Below, piece after piece: positions 7,269-16,058 of a DNA stretch of 64,000 bases (its first letter is position 1; each line of letters opens with the position of its first letter). Source of the stretch: Alkaliphilus sp. B6464. GTDB lineage: Bacteria > Bacillota > Clostridia > Peptostreptococcales > Natronincolaceae. The notes under the pieces are model-generated. The model had not been told where the DNA came from and did not search any database. It was given only the letters and a program-made list of their open reading frames with translations. Made by a program: the position numbers and the translations under genes. The stretch is from contig NZ_CP058557.1 in assembly GCF_018141165.1 (NCBI RefSeq), forward strand, positions 1,426,001 through 1,490,000, read 5' to 3'.

Positions 7269-9600
7269 ACTTACCTCCAGTTTTCATTTTCCATATTTCT
7301 TCAGGTGAAATAGGTATTTTATTAAAATCAGATTCAGTTGCTAAGGATATTGCATTAGCAAAAGCAGCAGGTATTCCAAGAATACCATGTTCACCCATAC
7401 CTCTAGCACCAAATGGGGCATCAATCTGAGGTGTTTCAATAAAATCAACTATATATTTAGGATTTTCTCCAAATCTCATTAATTTATAAGTTCTCAGTGA
7501 AGTATTTTCTAATATTCCAGCATTATCATAAGAAAATTCCTCTCTAGTAGCTAAGCCTAGACCCATGTTCATACCGCCCATTATAAGCCCTGCAGCTGTT
7601 TTGGGGTTAATAACTTTACCTACATCAATAACGGTTACAGCTTTTAACAATCTATAAGTATAACTTTTAGGATCATACTCTATTTCTACAGCTTGAGCGC
7701 CTACAGTCCAAGACACTCCTACCTTACCTTTTCCTGTTTCCTTATTCAATGGAGTTAAATGCTTCATCATGTAGTTGCCATGTGAAATTATTTGCCCACC
7801 TATAGATGTTCCATCTGGATATCTATATCCATGGGCTAAATCCTTAAATTCAATATATATTTCAGGATTATCTTTTAAATATACTCTCTGATCCCCTATA
7901 TCTAAATCATCTGGAGGACATTTAAGCACTATGGCTCCAATAGAGCGGAGCTGCCGTATTAGATCCGCAGCTGCATTAATGGCAGCATTTCCAGCCATAA
8001 AGGTTGTCATGCTTGCAACTGTTTTCCAATGTTTAGGAGTAACTTGAGTATCTACATCCATAACTACGTGGATTTTATTAACGTCGATTTTCATTTTTTC
8101 TGCTAGTATTTGAGATACAGTAGTTTTCATTCCAGGACCGATTTCAACAGCTCCAAAGTTAAGGTTTATACTCCCGTCAGTGTTTAAAGTAAGTATAACT
8201 CCAGATGTGGCATTAGTCGGAGAATCAGATGTTTTCCAAAAACAACTTATTCCTTTTGCTAGTATCATATCATTTGCTGTTTCTATTCTGGCACCTTCCT
8301 GCCAATTGATAATTTCCTTTAACCTTAGTAGGCAGTTTGTTAAGTGTCCTGTATTACTTAGTGTCACCTTTGATTGTGTTGGAGTAAAGTTACCTTGGGT
8401 TATGGAATTTTTTATTCTTAATGCTATAGGATCTATTCCCAATGAAGACGCTAACTTATCTAGCATTCTTTCAATACAGAAAGTAAATGCTGTATGGCCA
8501 AAGCCACGGTAAGACGTAACATAAGTATTATTAGTATAAACGGTAAATGAATCGCACCATACATTTTCAATATTATAGGGCCCAGAACAATTAACTGCTA
8601 TTGCTTTAGCCATGCGTGGTCCAGTATCGGAATAAGCACCGCAACCTACAAAATAAGTACATTCTAAAGCTTTTATTAAGCCATCTTTAGTGGCTCCAAC
8701 TTTAAGCTTAGCTTCAACATCTATTTTAGATGGCGAGCTAGTTATATCCTCTTCTCTAGAATTAGCTACTTCAACTAATCTTCCTCCAACTGCCTTTGAA
8801 GCAAGATACGCTATAAATTCAAGATCGACAGTAGCTTTTCCACCAAATGCCCCCCCAACCAATGGAACACGAACAATAACATTGCCTTCTGGTATATTAT
8901 AAAGTTTACTTAATCTTTTCTTTACCGAGAAAGGGGCTTGTGAAGATGTATATATTATTACATTCCCATCTGGCAATATTTGAGCTTTAGCATTTCTAGT
9001 TTCCATAGCAAGATGATCTGATTTAGGAAGTGAAAAATTTGATTCTATAATAACATCACTTTCTGCCCATCCTTGAGATATATTTCCTTTTCGTATTTTT
9101 ACATGATCTGCGATATTTGAATTAGCTTTTGGATATACATCGTTAACTGTACAATGATAATGTCCTAAGTTTTTGTGTATTAAAGGTGCATCTGATTTTA
9201 TAGAATCACTTATGGAATTTACTATAGGTAGAGGTTCGTAGACAACATTTATAAGCTTTACAGCTTTCATAGCCTCTGCCTCGCTATTTGCTACTACTAC
9301 AGCCACTGGCTCACCAAAATATCTTACCTTATCCCTTGCAATAGGAGGTCTATCTTCAATGATAGAACCACTTAGAATAGGAAAGTAATCACCCGTAATT
9401 ACAGCTTGAACACCAGTGGCTTTAGCTGCTCTTGAAATATCAATGTGTTTTATTAATGCATGGGCATGGGAGCTAGTAAGCATTTTGGCGTATAAAGTAT
9501 TAGGACTGGTTATATCCGCATTATATTTCGCAGCTCCAGTAACTTTATCCCAAGCCTCTTTCCTTGGAATACTTATTCCGATTCTCCCTACATCATTCAT
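7255..9600 (-). CDS. Molybdenum hydroxylase large (molybdopterin-binding) subunit, xanthine dehydrogenase family
   Basis: 781 residues with the Ald_Xan_dh_C domain at the N terminus (GKVTGAAKY-like start) and the cofactor-binding domains after it: GGAFGGKATVDLE, SYRGFGHTAFTF and GARGMGEHGILG, where E737 is the expected catalytic glutamate. It hydroxylates a carbon next to a heteroatom using water. The loop that defines CO dehydrogenase (AYRCSFR) is absent, so a purine, aldehyde or N-heterocycle is more likely. First gene of the four-gene run; ribosome site AAGGAGAGGTCTCT. The substrate is not determined. Confidence 0.88.
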   Translation of the reverse strand: MNDVGRIGISIPRKEAWDKVTGAAKYNADITSPNTLYAKMLTSSHAHALIKHIDISRAAKATGVQAVITGDYFPILSGSIIEDRPPIARDKVRYFGEPVAVVVANSEAEAMKAVKLINVVYEPLPIVNSISDSIKSDAPLIHKNLGHYHCTVNDVYPKANSNIADHVKIRKGNISQGWAESDVIIESNFSLPKSDHLAMETRNAKAQILPDGNVIIYTSSQAPFSVKKRLSKLYNIPEGNVIVRVPLVGGAFGGKATVDLEFIAYLASKAVGGRLVEVANSREEDITSSPSKIDVEAKLKVGATKDGLIKALECTYFVGCGAYSDTGPRMAKAIAVNCSGPYNIENVWCDSFTVYTNNTYVTSYRGFGHTAFTFCIERMLDKLASSLGIDPIALRIKNSITQGNFTPTQSKVTLSNTGHLTNCLLRLKEIINWQEGARIETANDMILAKGISCFWKTSDSPTNATSGVILTLNTDGSINLNFGAVEIGPGMKTTVSQILAEKMKIDVNKIHVVMDVDTQVTPKHWKTVASMTTFMAGNAAINAAADLIRQLRSIGAIVLKCPPDDLDIGDQRVYLKDNPEIYIEFKDLAHGYRYPDGTSIGGQIISHGNYMMKHLTPLNKETGKGKVGVSWTVGAQAVEIEYDPKSYTYRLLKAVTVIDVGKVINPKTAAGLIMGGMNMGLGLATREEFSYDNAGILENTSLRTYKLMRFGENPKYIVDFIETPQIDAPFGARGMGEHGILGIPAAFANAISLATESDFNKIPISPEEIWKMKTGGKYDTF

Positions 9601-9863
9601 AGAGACCTCTCCTTGTAGATAAATATTTAATAAATAACTATATGCTTTAAAATATTTTCTCCATATATGCTCAGTATATTCAATGAATCATATATATATC
9701 TAAGAGTAAAAACCTACTAGGATTTAAGTCTAATAAAATAATAGAATAAAACATTTGATAAATCCTAATTAAACACAAAGATGCTTAAGGTAAAAATCTA
9801 TTGATTTGTATGTTAAATCTTTTTTATTTTTTCTCAAATGCTTTATTTAAATTAGTATTGTGA

Positions 9864-9869
9864 TATAAT
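9864..9869 (+). promoter_or_regulatory. Candidate -10 box for the TetR gene
   Basis: TATAAT sits 27 nt before the TetR start. The region at about -35 (TTTATT) is poor, so this is a tentative call. The 295 bases between the divergent hydroxylase and TetR genes hold nothing else that I recognise. Confidence 0.35.
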
Positions 9870-9895
9870 ATATAAAAAAGAACAGGTGATTTTTT

Positions 9896-10513
9896 ATGCA
9901 AGTACTTAAAGAGGAAGTAAAACAATCAATCTTGGATAGTGGAAAAGCAGAGTTCTTAAAGAATGGGTTTGAAAAAACATCTATGAGGCAAATTGCAAAG
10001 TCAGCTGGTACTACTATAGGAAATCTATATAACTACTTTACTAGCAAAGAGGAAATTTTTTATATTATTACTACTCCAGCGTTTGATGAATTTATTTCGC
10101 TTTTGAATAATCATGAGGATGAAAGCTTTAAAGATTTTACTTTTGATGAGGGTATTAATATCGATTTTTTAAAGACTATTATTAAATTTTGTCTTAATAA
10201 ATATGATAGTATGTTTGATTCTAGTTTTTTAATTTTGGTTGATGGAAGTAAAGGAACTAAGTATGAAAATATAAAGTCTAAGTTTATTGACTTATTATCA
10301 GAACATTTATCAGTTCATCTAAAGAATACAAATATTTCAGATGAGAAGAAAGAGAATATCTTCGGATTTTGTCATGCTGTAGCTTCAGGGTTTATAGAAG
10401 GAATGATGGATATACTAAGAACCTCCTATTCAAGAGAAGAAAAGAAGAATTTATTGACAGAGTATTTTCTATTTTATATTATTGGTGTATTTAATATAAC
10501 GGCAAACAGGTAA
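9896..10513 (+). CDS. TetR/AcrR-family transcriptional regulator
   Basis: 205 residues. Residues 6-55 form the TetR DNA-binding domain (FLKNGFEKTSMRQIAKSAGTTIGNLYNYFTSKEEIF). The rest is a helical ligand domain. It lies just upstream of an ABC exporter on the same strand, so it is the likely repressor of that exporter and of itself. The leader AAAAAAGAACAGGTGATTTT is repeated with one change at about 10575, ahead of the ABC gene. Confidence 0.92.
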   Translation: MQVLKEEVKQSILDSGKAEFLKNGFEKTSMRQIAKSAGTTIGNLYNYFTSKEEIFYIITTPAFDEFISLLNNHEDESFKDFTFDEGINIDFLKTIIKFCLNKYDSMFDSSFLILVDGSKGTKYENIKSKFIDLLSEHLSVHLKNTNISDEKKENIFGFCHAVASGFIEGMMDILRTSYSREEKKNLLTEYFLFYIIGVFNITANR

Positions 10514-10538
10514 TTATCATAAATAAGTGATTACCTGT
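10506..10538 (+). promoter_or_regulatory. Inverted repeat between tetR and the ABC genes
   Basis: ACAGGTAAT (10506-10514) and ATTACCTGT (10530-10538) form a perfect 9-bp inverted repeat with a 15-nt spacer. The left arm includes the TetR stop codon. No T-run follows, so it may be an operator or a weak attenuator rather than a terminator. Confidence 0.45.
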
Positions 10539-10623
10539 ATTGCTAGTACTTAACGACTTTATTTTTTTAATTTAAAAAAGAACAAGTGATTTTTATTATT
10601 CTATTTTACATGGAGGGATTATT

Positions 10624-11478
10624 GTGATAGTAGTTGAAAATTTGAGATTTTCATATCCTTATTCAAAAAAAGAAATATTAAAGGACTTAAATTTCAAAGT
10701 AGAAAAGGGGCAGATATTTGGATTTTTAGGACCAAGCGGTGCAGGGAAGAGCACAACCCAAAGAATATTAATAGGACTTATGAAAAATTATGATGGAAAA
10801 GCTATTGTAATGAACAAAGAAATAAGAGATTGGAGAGGAGATTATTATGAAGAAATAGGAGTTTCTTTTGAACTACCTAACTTATATCATAAGCTTACTG
10901 CCATAGAAAATTTAAACTTTATTCGATCTTTTTATAATGGACCTACAGAAGAGCCGAGAAAACTTTTAGAGTTAGTAGGATTAGAAGATAAAGCTAACAT
11001 CAAGGTTGGTAAATATTCAAAGGGAATGAAGATGAGATTGAACTTTGTTAGGGCTTTAATTCATCAGCCCCAATTGATATTCCTTGATGAACCAACTTCA
11101 GGATTAGATCCTGTTAGTGCTAAGAAAATAAAAGAGATTATCTTACAAAAAAAGAAAGAAGGAAAAACTATTTTTTTAACTACTCATAATATGCAAGTAG
11201 CTGAAGAGCTTTGTGATCAAGTTGCTTTTATAGTAGATGGAGAAATTAAACTCATTAGTTCTCCAAAACAGTTAAAGTTGAGGGGAACTCGATCGATTGT
11301 TACCGTGGAATATGAAAGTAAAGGAATTATTCTATCTAAGGAATTTTCTTTGGAGTCTATAGGAGAGAATAAACAATTTATTAAATGCCTTCAAGAAAAT
11401 AAAGTAAAGACAATGCATAGTCAGGAAGCAACTTTAGAAGATATTTTCATTGAGGTAACAGGAAGGGGACTAATATGA
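10624..11478 (+). CDS. ABC transporter ATP-binding protein (ABC-2 type exporter)
   Basis: 284 residues with GTG start and GGAGGGATTATT before it. Walker A GPSGAGKST is at 36-44, the signature YSKGMKMRL at 131-139 and Walker B LIFLDEPTSG at 151-160; H in TTHN is the switch. The C-terminal extension resembles drug-export ATPases. It energises the two permeases that follow, overlapping the first by 4 bp. With TetR upstream the likely role is drug or toxic-metabolite export. Confidence 0.92.
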   Translation: MIVVENLRFSYPYSKKEILKDLNFKVEKGQIFGFLGPSGAGKSTTQRILIGLMKNYDGKAIVMNKEIRDWRGDYYEEIGVSFELPNLYHKLTAIENLNFIRSFYNGPTEEPRKLLELVGLEDKANIKVGKYSKGMKMRLNFVRALIHQPQLIFLDEPTSGLDPVSAKKIKEIILQKKKEGKTIFLTTHNMQVAEELCDQVAFIVDGEIKLISSPKQLKLRGTRSIVTVEYESKGIILSKEFSLESIGENKQFIKCLQENKVKTMHSQEATLEDIFIEVTGRGLI

Positions 11479-12179
11479 AAAGATTAATTAATAGTATTAA
11501 AGGTGATATAGCTTTACAAATAAAATATGGATTTTATACTGTGTATATTGTGATTACCTTAATATATATTCTAATTTTAAGATATTTACCAATAGAGCTA
11601 GTATCAAAAGGTATTATATTTGTCATTTTACAAGATCCATCTGTTCTTGGCTTTTTCTTTATTGGTGCAATTATATTATTAGAAAAAAGCGAAAATGTAA
11701 TAGAGCATTTGGTCTGTACTCCATTAACTATTAATGAATATATAATTTCTAAGGTAATTTCTCTTTCGGTTCTATCCTTGGCTACAAGTTTGGTTATTGT
11801 ATTTTTTGCATATGAATACCATGTAAATTATTTTTTATTAGTAACAGGCGTAGCTATAACTTCTTTTCTTTTTATTTTAATTGGTATAGTAGCGGTAGCT
11901 CGATTTAACACAGTTAATCGTTATATGTGGAGTTCAATTCCTTACATTATGGTGTTGTTTTTACCCTTGCTAGAGCACTTTTCTATAATTGAAAGTCCTT
12001 TGTTTTATATTTTTCCTACCTATGCTTCTTTGTTGTTGATAAGAGGGGCCTTTTATTCAATTAAGTTATGGCAATTTTTATATAGTGTTGTTTATTTGAT
12101 GCTTTGGATTTTTCTAGTTTATAAATGGTCATATGCTTGGTTTTATAAATACATCATATTAGACCAGGGGGGAAAATAA
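11475..12179 (+). CDS. ABC-2 type transporter permease
   Basis: 234 residues with six predicted membrane helices. The stretch EKSENVIEHLVCTPLTINEYIISK recalls the permeases of fluoroquinolone-type exporters (cytoplasmic loop between helices 2 and 3). It overlaps the ATPase gene and is followed after one base by a second permease, so a heterodimeric channel is expected. The substrate is unknown. Confidence 0.85.
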   Translation: MKRLINSIKGDIALQIKYGFYTVYIVITLIYILILRYLPIELVSKGIIFVILQDPSVLGFFFIGAIILLEKSENVIEHLVCTPLTINEYIISKVISLSVLSLATSLVIVFFAYEYHVNYFLLVTGVAITSFLFILIGIVAVARFNTVNRYMWSSIPYIMVLFLPLLEHFSIIESPLFYIFPTYASLLLIRGAFYSIKLWQFLYSVVYLMLWIFLVYKWSYAWFYKYIILDQGGK

Positions 12180-12180
12180 G

Positions 12181-12900
12181 ATGAAAAAGTTTCTTAAATT
12201 AATGATTAATGATATAAGGAATATGACAAGAGAACCTATGTTTATTTTAATGACTATAGGGCCTTTTATTTTAGCATTAATAGGACGTTATGGTATTCCC
12301 GTAATATCAAGGAAATTTAAACCCTATATTAATCTTGCTGCTCACTATAATATCATTTCAGCTTATTTTTTAGCTTTTCCAGCCTTGTTAATAGGGGTAA
12401 TGATAGGTCTTTTATTGCTGGATGAAAAAGATGATGGTGTACATTTAGCGTTAATGACTACTCCACTTGAGAAAAAAGGATATATAGCATATAGATTGCT
12501 TTTTCCTACAATAATTAGTTTTTTCTATGCCATAGTTATATTACCTATTGTAGGTTTCACTTCTATCTCTTTTATACCCACTCTATTAATTGCTACTATG
12601 ATGTCCTTAGAGGCACCAATGGCTGCTTTATTTATATCAAGCTTTGCAAGTAATAAAATAGAGGGATTAACATTGTCGAAAACATTAAGTGTTTTAATTT
12701 TATCACCTTTATTAGGATATATACTAAAGTCAATATGGCGATGGACTGGAGCTATATTTCCATATTATTGGTCAATACTATCGGTTGTTAGAGCAGTTGA
12801 AGGAGGAATAGAATTTTGGCTTTTTATTGTTATTGGAATGATTAATCATATCCTAATTTTAACAGTGCTTATAAAGCGGTTTAACCGCAACATATGCTAG
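12181..12900 (+). CDS. ABC-2 type transporter permease
   Basis: 239 residues, again six membrane helices, with the matching loop LLDEKDDGVHLALMTTPLEKKGYIAYR. It pairs with the preceding permease to form the export channel. It is the last gene of the tetR-ABC unit and is followed by a strong terminator. Confidence 0.85.
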   Translation: MKKFLKLMINDIRNMTREPMFILMTIGPFILALIGRYGIPVISRKFKPYINLAAHYNIISAYFLAFPALLIGVMIGLLLLDEKDDGVHLALMTTPLEKKGYIAYRLLFPTIISFFYAIVILPIVGFTSISFIPTLLIATMMSLEAPMAALFISSFASNKIEGLTLSKTLSVLILSPLLGYILKSIWRWTGAIFPYYWSILSVVRAVEGGIEFWLFIVIGMINHILILTVLIKRFNRNIC

Positions 12901-12913
12901 AATTCATTTGATT

Positions 12914-12956
12914 AAAATAAGATATATATGACAAACATATATATCTTATTTTTTTA
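12914..12956 (+). terminator. Intrinsic terminator after the ABC exporter
   Basis: A long AT-rich stem, AAATAAGATATATATG paired with CATATATATCTTATTT, has loop ACAAA and a downstream T-run. Confidence 0.85.
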
Positions 12957-12991
12957 TTTTATAAATTAGATTTTCCAATTTAGCAAATCAA

Positions 12992-13028
12992 TTAACATCA
13001 AGTTAATATAAAATTAATTATCCTAACA
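12992..13028 (+). promoter_or_regulatory. Distal Pho box cluster
   Basis: TTAACA (12992), TTAATA (13003) and TTAATT (13014) are spaced exactly 11 bp apart, followed by CTAACA at 13023. The period matches direct repeats bound by PhoP/PhoB response regulators. It lies about 100 bp upstream of a second, better cluster. Confidence 0.55.
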
Positions 13029-13100
13029 AAGAAACCAAGTATACTGAACATTGTGGACAACTTTGCTTTGGAATGGGAATTGCAATGGGATTTAAAATAG

Positions 13101-13159
13101 TTAACACAAACATAACATGCGATTAACAAATATAACAGAGGATTAACTTAGGGTTAACC
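13101..13159 (+). promoter_or_regulatory. Pho box array upstream of pstS
   Basis: Six TTAACA-like hexamers start at 13101, 13112, 13123, 13132, 13143 and 13154. Spacing is 11 bp within each group of three, with a 9-bp step between groups. This is the phased TT(A/C)ACA repeat bound by phosphate-starvation regulators in Firmicutes. The array ends 20 bp before the -10 box, where it would stand in for a -35 element. Confidence 0.8.
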
Positions 13160-13179
13160 ATTAAAAAGCAGCAGGATAT

Positions 13180-13185
13180 TATAAT
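13180..13185 (+). promoter_or_regulatory. -10 box of the pst promoter
   Basis: A perfect TATAAT lies 60 nt before the pstS start. No -35 hexamer is found at 17 bp; Pho repeats occupy that position, as expected for an activated promoter. Confidence 0.65.
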
Positions 13186-13244
13186 TAATTTGTAAGGTAG
13201 GGAATACAAATTAAAACATTGGGATTACGAAGGGAGAATGTAAA

Positions 13245-14147
13245 TTGAAAAAAATAGCTTTATTATTAGCATTGGTAATGGCGGCGTCAGTAGCATTAAT
13301 AGGTTGTGGAAAAGATACACCAACCAACAAAGATAACAATTCAGGTTCTGTAGAGCAAAATGAAAATAATGGAGTTGATTTTAGTAAATTAGTAGAGATT
13401 AAGGGTTCTGATACTATGGTTAACCTTGGACAATTATGGGCAGAACAATTTATGGATAAAAACCCAGAGGCTCAACTGGCAGTTACAGGTGGAGGATCTG
13501 GTACAGGAATTGCAGCAATTATTAACGGAACTGCTGATATTGCACAGTCATCTAGACAAATAAAGGATAAGGAAATGGAAGAGGCAAAGGCTAACAGTTT
13601 TGAACTAAAAGAATTTGTTGTAGGTAGAGATGGTATTGCCATTGCAGTAAATAAAGATAATCCTATAGAAGCTTTAACATTAGAACAGCTTAAAGATATT
13701 TTTACAGGAAAGATAACTAACTGGAAAGAGATAGATGGTAATGACGAAAAAATTGTAATTATGTCAAGGGAATCTAACTCAGGAACCTATGTGTTTTTTA
13801 AGGAATTTGTATTAAAGGACGAAGAATATGCTACCTCTGCTCTATTAATGCCATCAAACCAAGCTATAGTTGAAGGATTAAAACAAGATACAAGTGGAAT
13901 TGGCTATATAGGGCTTGCTTATGCTAACGATGAAATTAAGGTTATACCTGTTAAAAAAGACGATAACAGCGAAGGTGTAATGCCATCCTTAGAAACTATT
14001 AATGCAGGGGATTACCCGGTTTCTAGACCATTATTCTTATACACAGCAGGAGACCCAGATGGTGTTGTTAAATTATATATGGACTTTATTATGGGACAAG
14101 AAGGACAAGGTATTGTTGAAGAAATTGGATTTATTCCGGTTAAGTAG
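13245..14147 (+). CDS. pstS: Phosphate ABC transporter substrate-binding lipoprotein PstS
   Basis: 300 residues from a TTG start behind GAAGGGAGAATGTAAA; the only nearby ATG runs straight into a stop. The lipobox ALIGC puts the lipid on Cys21. The mature part has phosphate-binding loops of the family: KGSDTM, GGGSGTG and SRESNSGTYVFF. It captures inorganic phosphate outside the membrane for PstCAB. First gene of pstSCAB-phoU, behind Pho boxes. A hairpin separates it from pstC, which commonly lets pstS mRNA accumulate to a higher level. Confidence 0.95.
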   Translation: MKKIALLLALVMAASVALIGCGKDTPTNKDNNSGSVEQNENNGVDFSKLVEIKGSDTMVNLGQLWAEQFMDKNPEAQLAVTGGGSGTGIAAIINGTADIAQSSRQIKDKEMEEAKANSFELKEFVVGRDGIAIAVNKDNPIEALTLEQLKDIFTGKITNWKEIDGNDEKIVIMSRESNSGTYVFFKEFVLKDEEYATSALLMPSNQAIVEGLKQDTSGIGYIGLAYANDEIKVIPVKKDDNSEGVMPSLETINAGDYPVSRPLFLYTAGDPDGVVKLYMDFIMGQEGQGIVEEIGFIPVK

Positions 14148-14172
14148 CAGATATTGATTATTAATAGACTTA

Positions 14173-14207
14173 GGGGTTCGGGTGGAGTTAAAGCTCTATC
14201 TGAACTT
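14173..14207 (+). promoter_or_regulatory. Intergenic hairpin between pstS and pstC
   Basis: GGGGTTCGGGTGGAG (14173-14187) pairs, with several G-U pairs, with CTCTATCTGAACTT (14194-14207) around a 6-nt loop. No T-run follows, so it is more likely an mRNA-stabilising or processing element than a terminator. Confidence 0.55.
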
Positions 14208-14264
14208 GGTCTTTGCTATAGAAAATACGAGATAATCGTGAGGTGATTATATAAGGAAGCTACT

Positions 14265-15188
14265 ATAAACATACCAAAAACCCAGCATAGGAAAAGCCTT
14301 AAGAAGACTGTTGAGAATCAACTTGGAGAATATTTAATAGAAAAAGCAATTTTCATACTGGGTATCACTTCAGTGGTTATAGTTTTATTAATCTTCTTTT
14401 TCCTATTTAGATCTGGAATAGCACTTTTTAAAGACATATCTTTAAAAGACTTTTTGTTCGGGAAAAATTGGTTTCCGGTATCTAGCAATCCTCAATATGG
14501 GATTTTACCTTTAGTGGCAGGATCTCTATTGGTGACAGCAGGGGCTATTATCATTTCTGTCCCTATAGGAGTAGGTTGTGCCATATATATTTCTCAGGTT
14601 GCAGGACCTAAAACTAGAACTGGATTGAAGATTATTATAGAGTTTTTATCTGCAATTCCTTCTGTAGTGTTGGGGTTTTTAGGAATGGTAGTATTGTCTA
14701 TGTTGGTAAAAAATGCTTTCTCCTTATCAACAGGGTTTACTGCCTTAACTGGTTCTATATTAGTATCATTAATGGCTTTACCAACAATAGTAAGTATTGC
14801 AGATGATGCTATTAATGCTTTGCCTAAGGAGTATAATGAGGCTTCCTTAGCCCTGGGGGCTACAAAATGGGAAACTATTCGATATGTTTTAGTTCCTGCT
14901 GCATCTTCGGGAATCATTGCTGGTATAATGCTCGGAATTGGAAGAGCTATTGGGGAAACAATGACTGTTATGATGGTAACAGGAAATGCAGCGAAGATAA
15001 CTGGAAATATTTTATCTCCTGCTAGAACAATGACAGCTACAATTGCGGCGGAAATGGGGGATACAGTAAGAAATGGTACTCATTACAATGCCTTATTTGC
15101 TGTAGGTATTGTACTGTTATTAATGAGTACAGCTATAAATATAATTGCAGATTATGTAGTTTCCCGGTCTAAAAAGGAGGCACAGTAA
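14265..15188 (+). CDS. pstC: Phosphate ABC transporter permease PstC
   Basis: Permease with six helices and the BPD loop EASLALGATKWETI. The first standard start in frame is GTG 14373, but that cuts the first membrane helix in half. The frame is open and protein-like back to a TGA at 14244 and encodes KKTVENQLGEYLIEKAIF then ILGITSVV, a normal PstC N terminus. A GAGGTGAT site lies at 14240-14247, yet no ATG, GTG or TTG follows in frame; I set the start at ATA 14265 as a placeholder. Either a rare initiation codon or a one-base error or mutation near 14245-14255 is involved. Family and stop are certain. Confidence 0.85.
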   Translation: MNIPKTQHRKSLKKTVENQLGEYLIEKAIFILGITSVVIVLLIFFFLFRSGIALFKDISLKDFLFGKNWFPVSSNPQYGILPLVAGSLLVTAGAIIISVPIGVGCAIYISQVAGPKTRTGLKIIIEFLSAIPSVVLGFLGMVVLSMLVKNAFSLSTGFTALTGSILVSLMALPTIVSIADDAINALPKEYNEASLALGATKWETIRYVLVPAASSGIIAGIMLGIGRAIGETMTVMMVTGNAAKITGNILSPARTMTATIAAEMGDTVRNGTHYNALFAVGIVLLLMSTAINIIADYVVSRSKKEAQ

Positions 15189-16036
15189 TGGATAAGAAAA
15201 AAATTCAAGAAAAAGTTGCCTTTAGCATTTTAACCTGTACTATGCTACTTGTAGTAATACCAATAATACTAATTATAGGATTTATTTTATATAAAGGAAT
15301 TGAAACTATTAATTGGGGCTTTATAACCGAAATGCCTAGGAAGGGAATGAAGGAAGGTGGAATTTATCCTGCTATTGTTGGTACGGTGTATTTAGTACTT
15401 GGAACAATGGCCTTTGCACTACCTTTAGGTATTGGATCCGCTATATATTTAAATGAATATGCGAAAAGAGGAAGACTGACAAAGCTAATAAGACTTGCTA
15501 TATTAAATCTTGCTGGAGTTCCTTCAGTTGTTTATGGTCTATTTGGATTAGGATTGTTTGTGTTTTTTTTAGGTTTTGGTACTTCAATTTTGGCGGGTTC
15601 ATTGACATTAGCGTGTCTCATTCTTCCAGTAATAATTACGGCATCTGAAGAGGCTTTAAAAAGTGTGCCTGCAGAATATAGGGAAGCCTCTTTAGCACTA
15701 GGAGTTACAAAATGGCAAACTATAAGGCATGTAGTTTTGCCCTATGCAATGCCTGGAATTTTAACTGGAGCAATATTAGGTATAGGTAGGGCGGCGGGAG
15801 AAACAGCACCGATATTATTGACTGTAGCTGCATTCTTTTTACCTAGATTACCAAAATCAATTTTTGATCAGGCTATGGTTCTACCTTATCATCTATATAT
15901 TATTTCTACTCAAGTACCTAATATGCCTGAAGGTATTCAATACGGAACTGCTCTTGTGCTATTAGGAGTAATTTCTATATTTTTTATTATTGCAACTACA
16001 ATTCGAATTAAAATGAAAGTAGCCAATCGTAGTTAA
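15188..16036 (+). CDS. pstA: Phosphate ABC transporter permease PstA
   Basis: 282 residues with six helices and the cytoplasmic loop EASLALGVTKWQTI that docks on PstB. The ATG overlaps the pstC stop by one base (TAATG), and GGAGG lies just before. With PstC it forms the channel for phosphate across the inner membrane. Confidence 0.95.
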   Translation: MDKKKIQEKVAFSILTCTMLLVVIPIILIIGFILYKGIETINWGFITEMPRKGMKEGGIYPAIVGTVYLVLGTMAFALPLGIGSAIYLNEYAKRGRLTKLIRLAILNLAGVPSVVYGLFGLGLFVFFLGFGTSILAGSLTLACLILPVIITASEEALKSVPAEYREASLALGVTKWQTIRHVVLPYAMPGILTGAILGIGRAAGETAPILLTVAAFFLPRLPKSIFDQAMVLPYHLYIISTQVPNMPEGIQYGTALVLLGVISIFFIIATTIRIKMKVANRS

Positions 16037-16058
16037 CTAAGGGATCAGGAGGTAAAAT

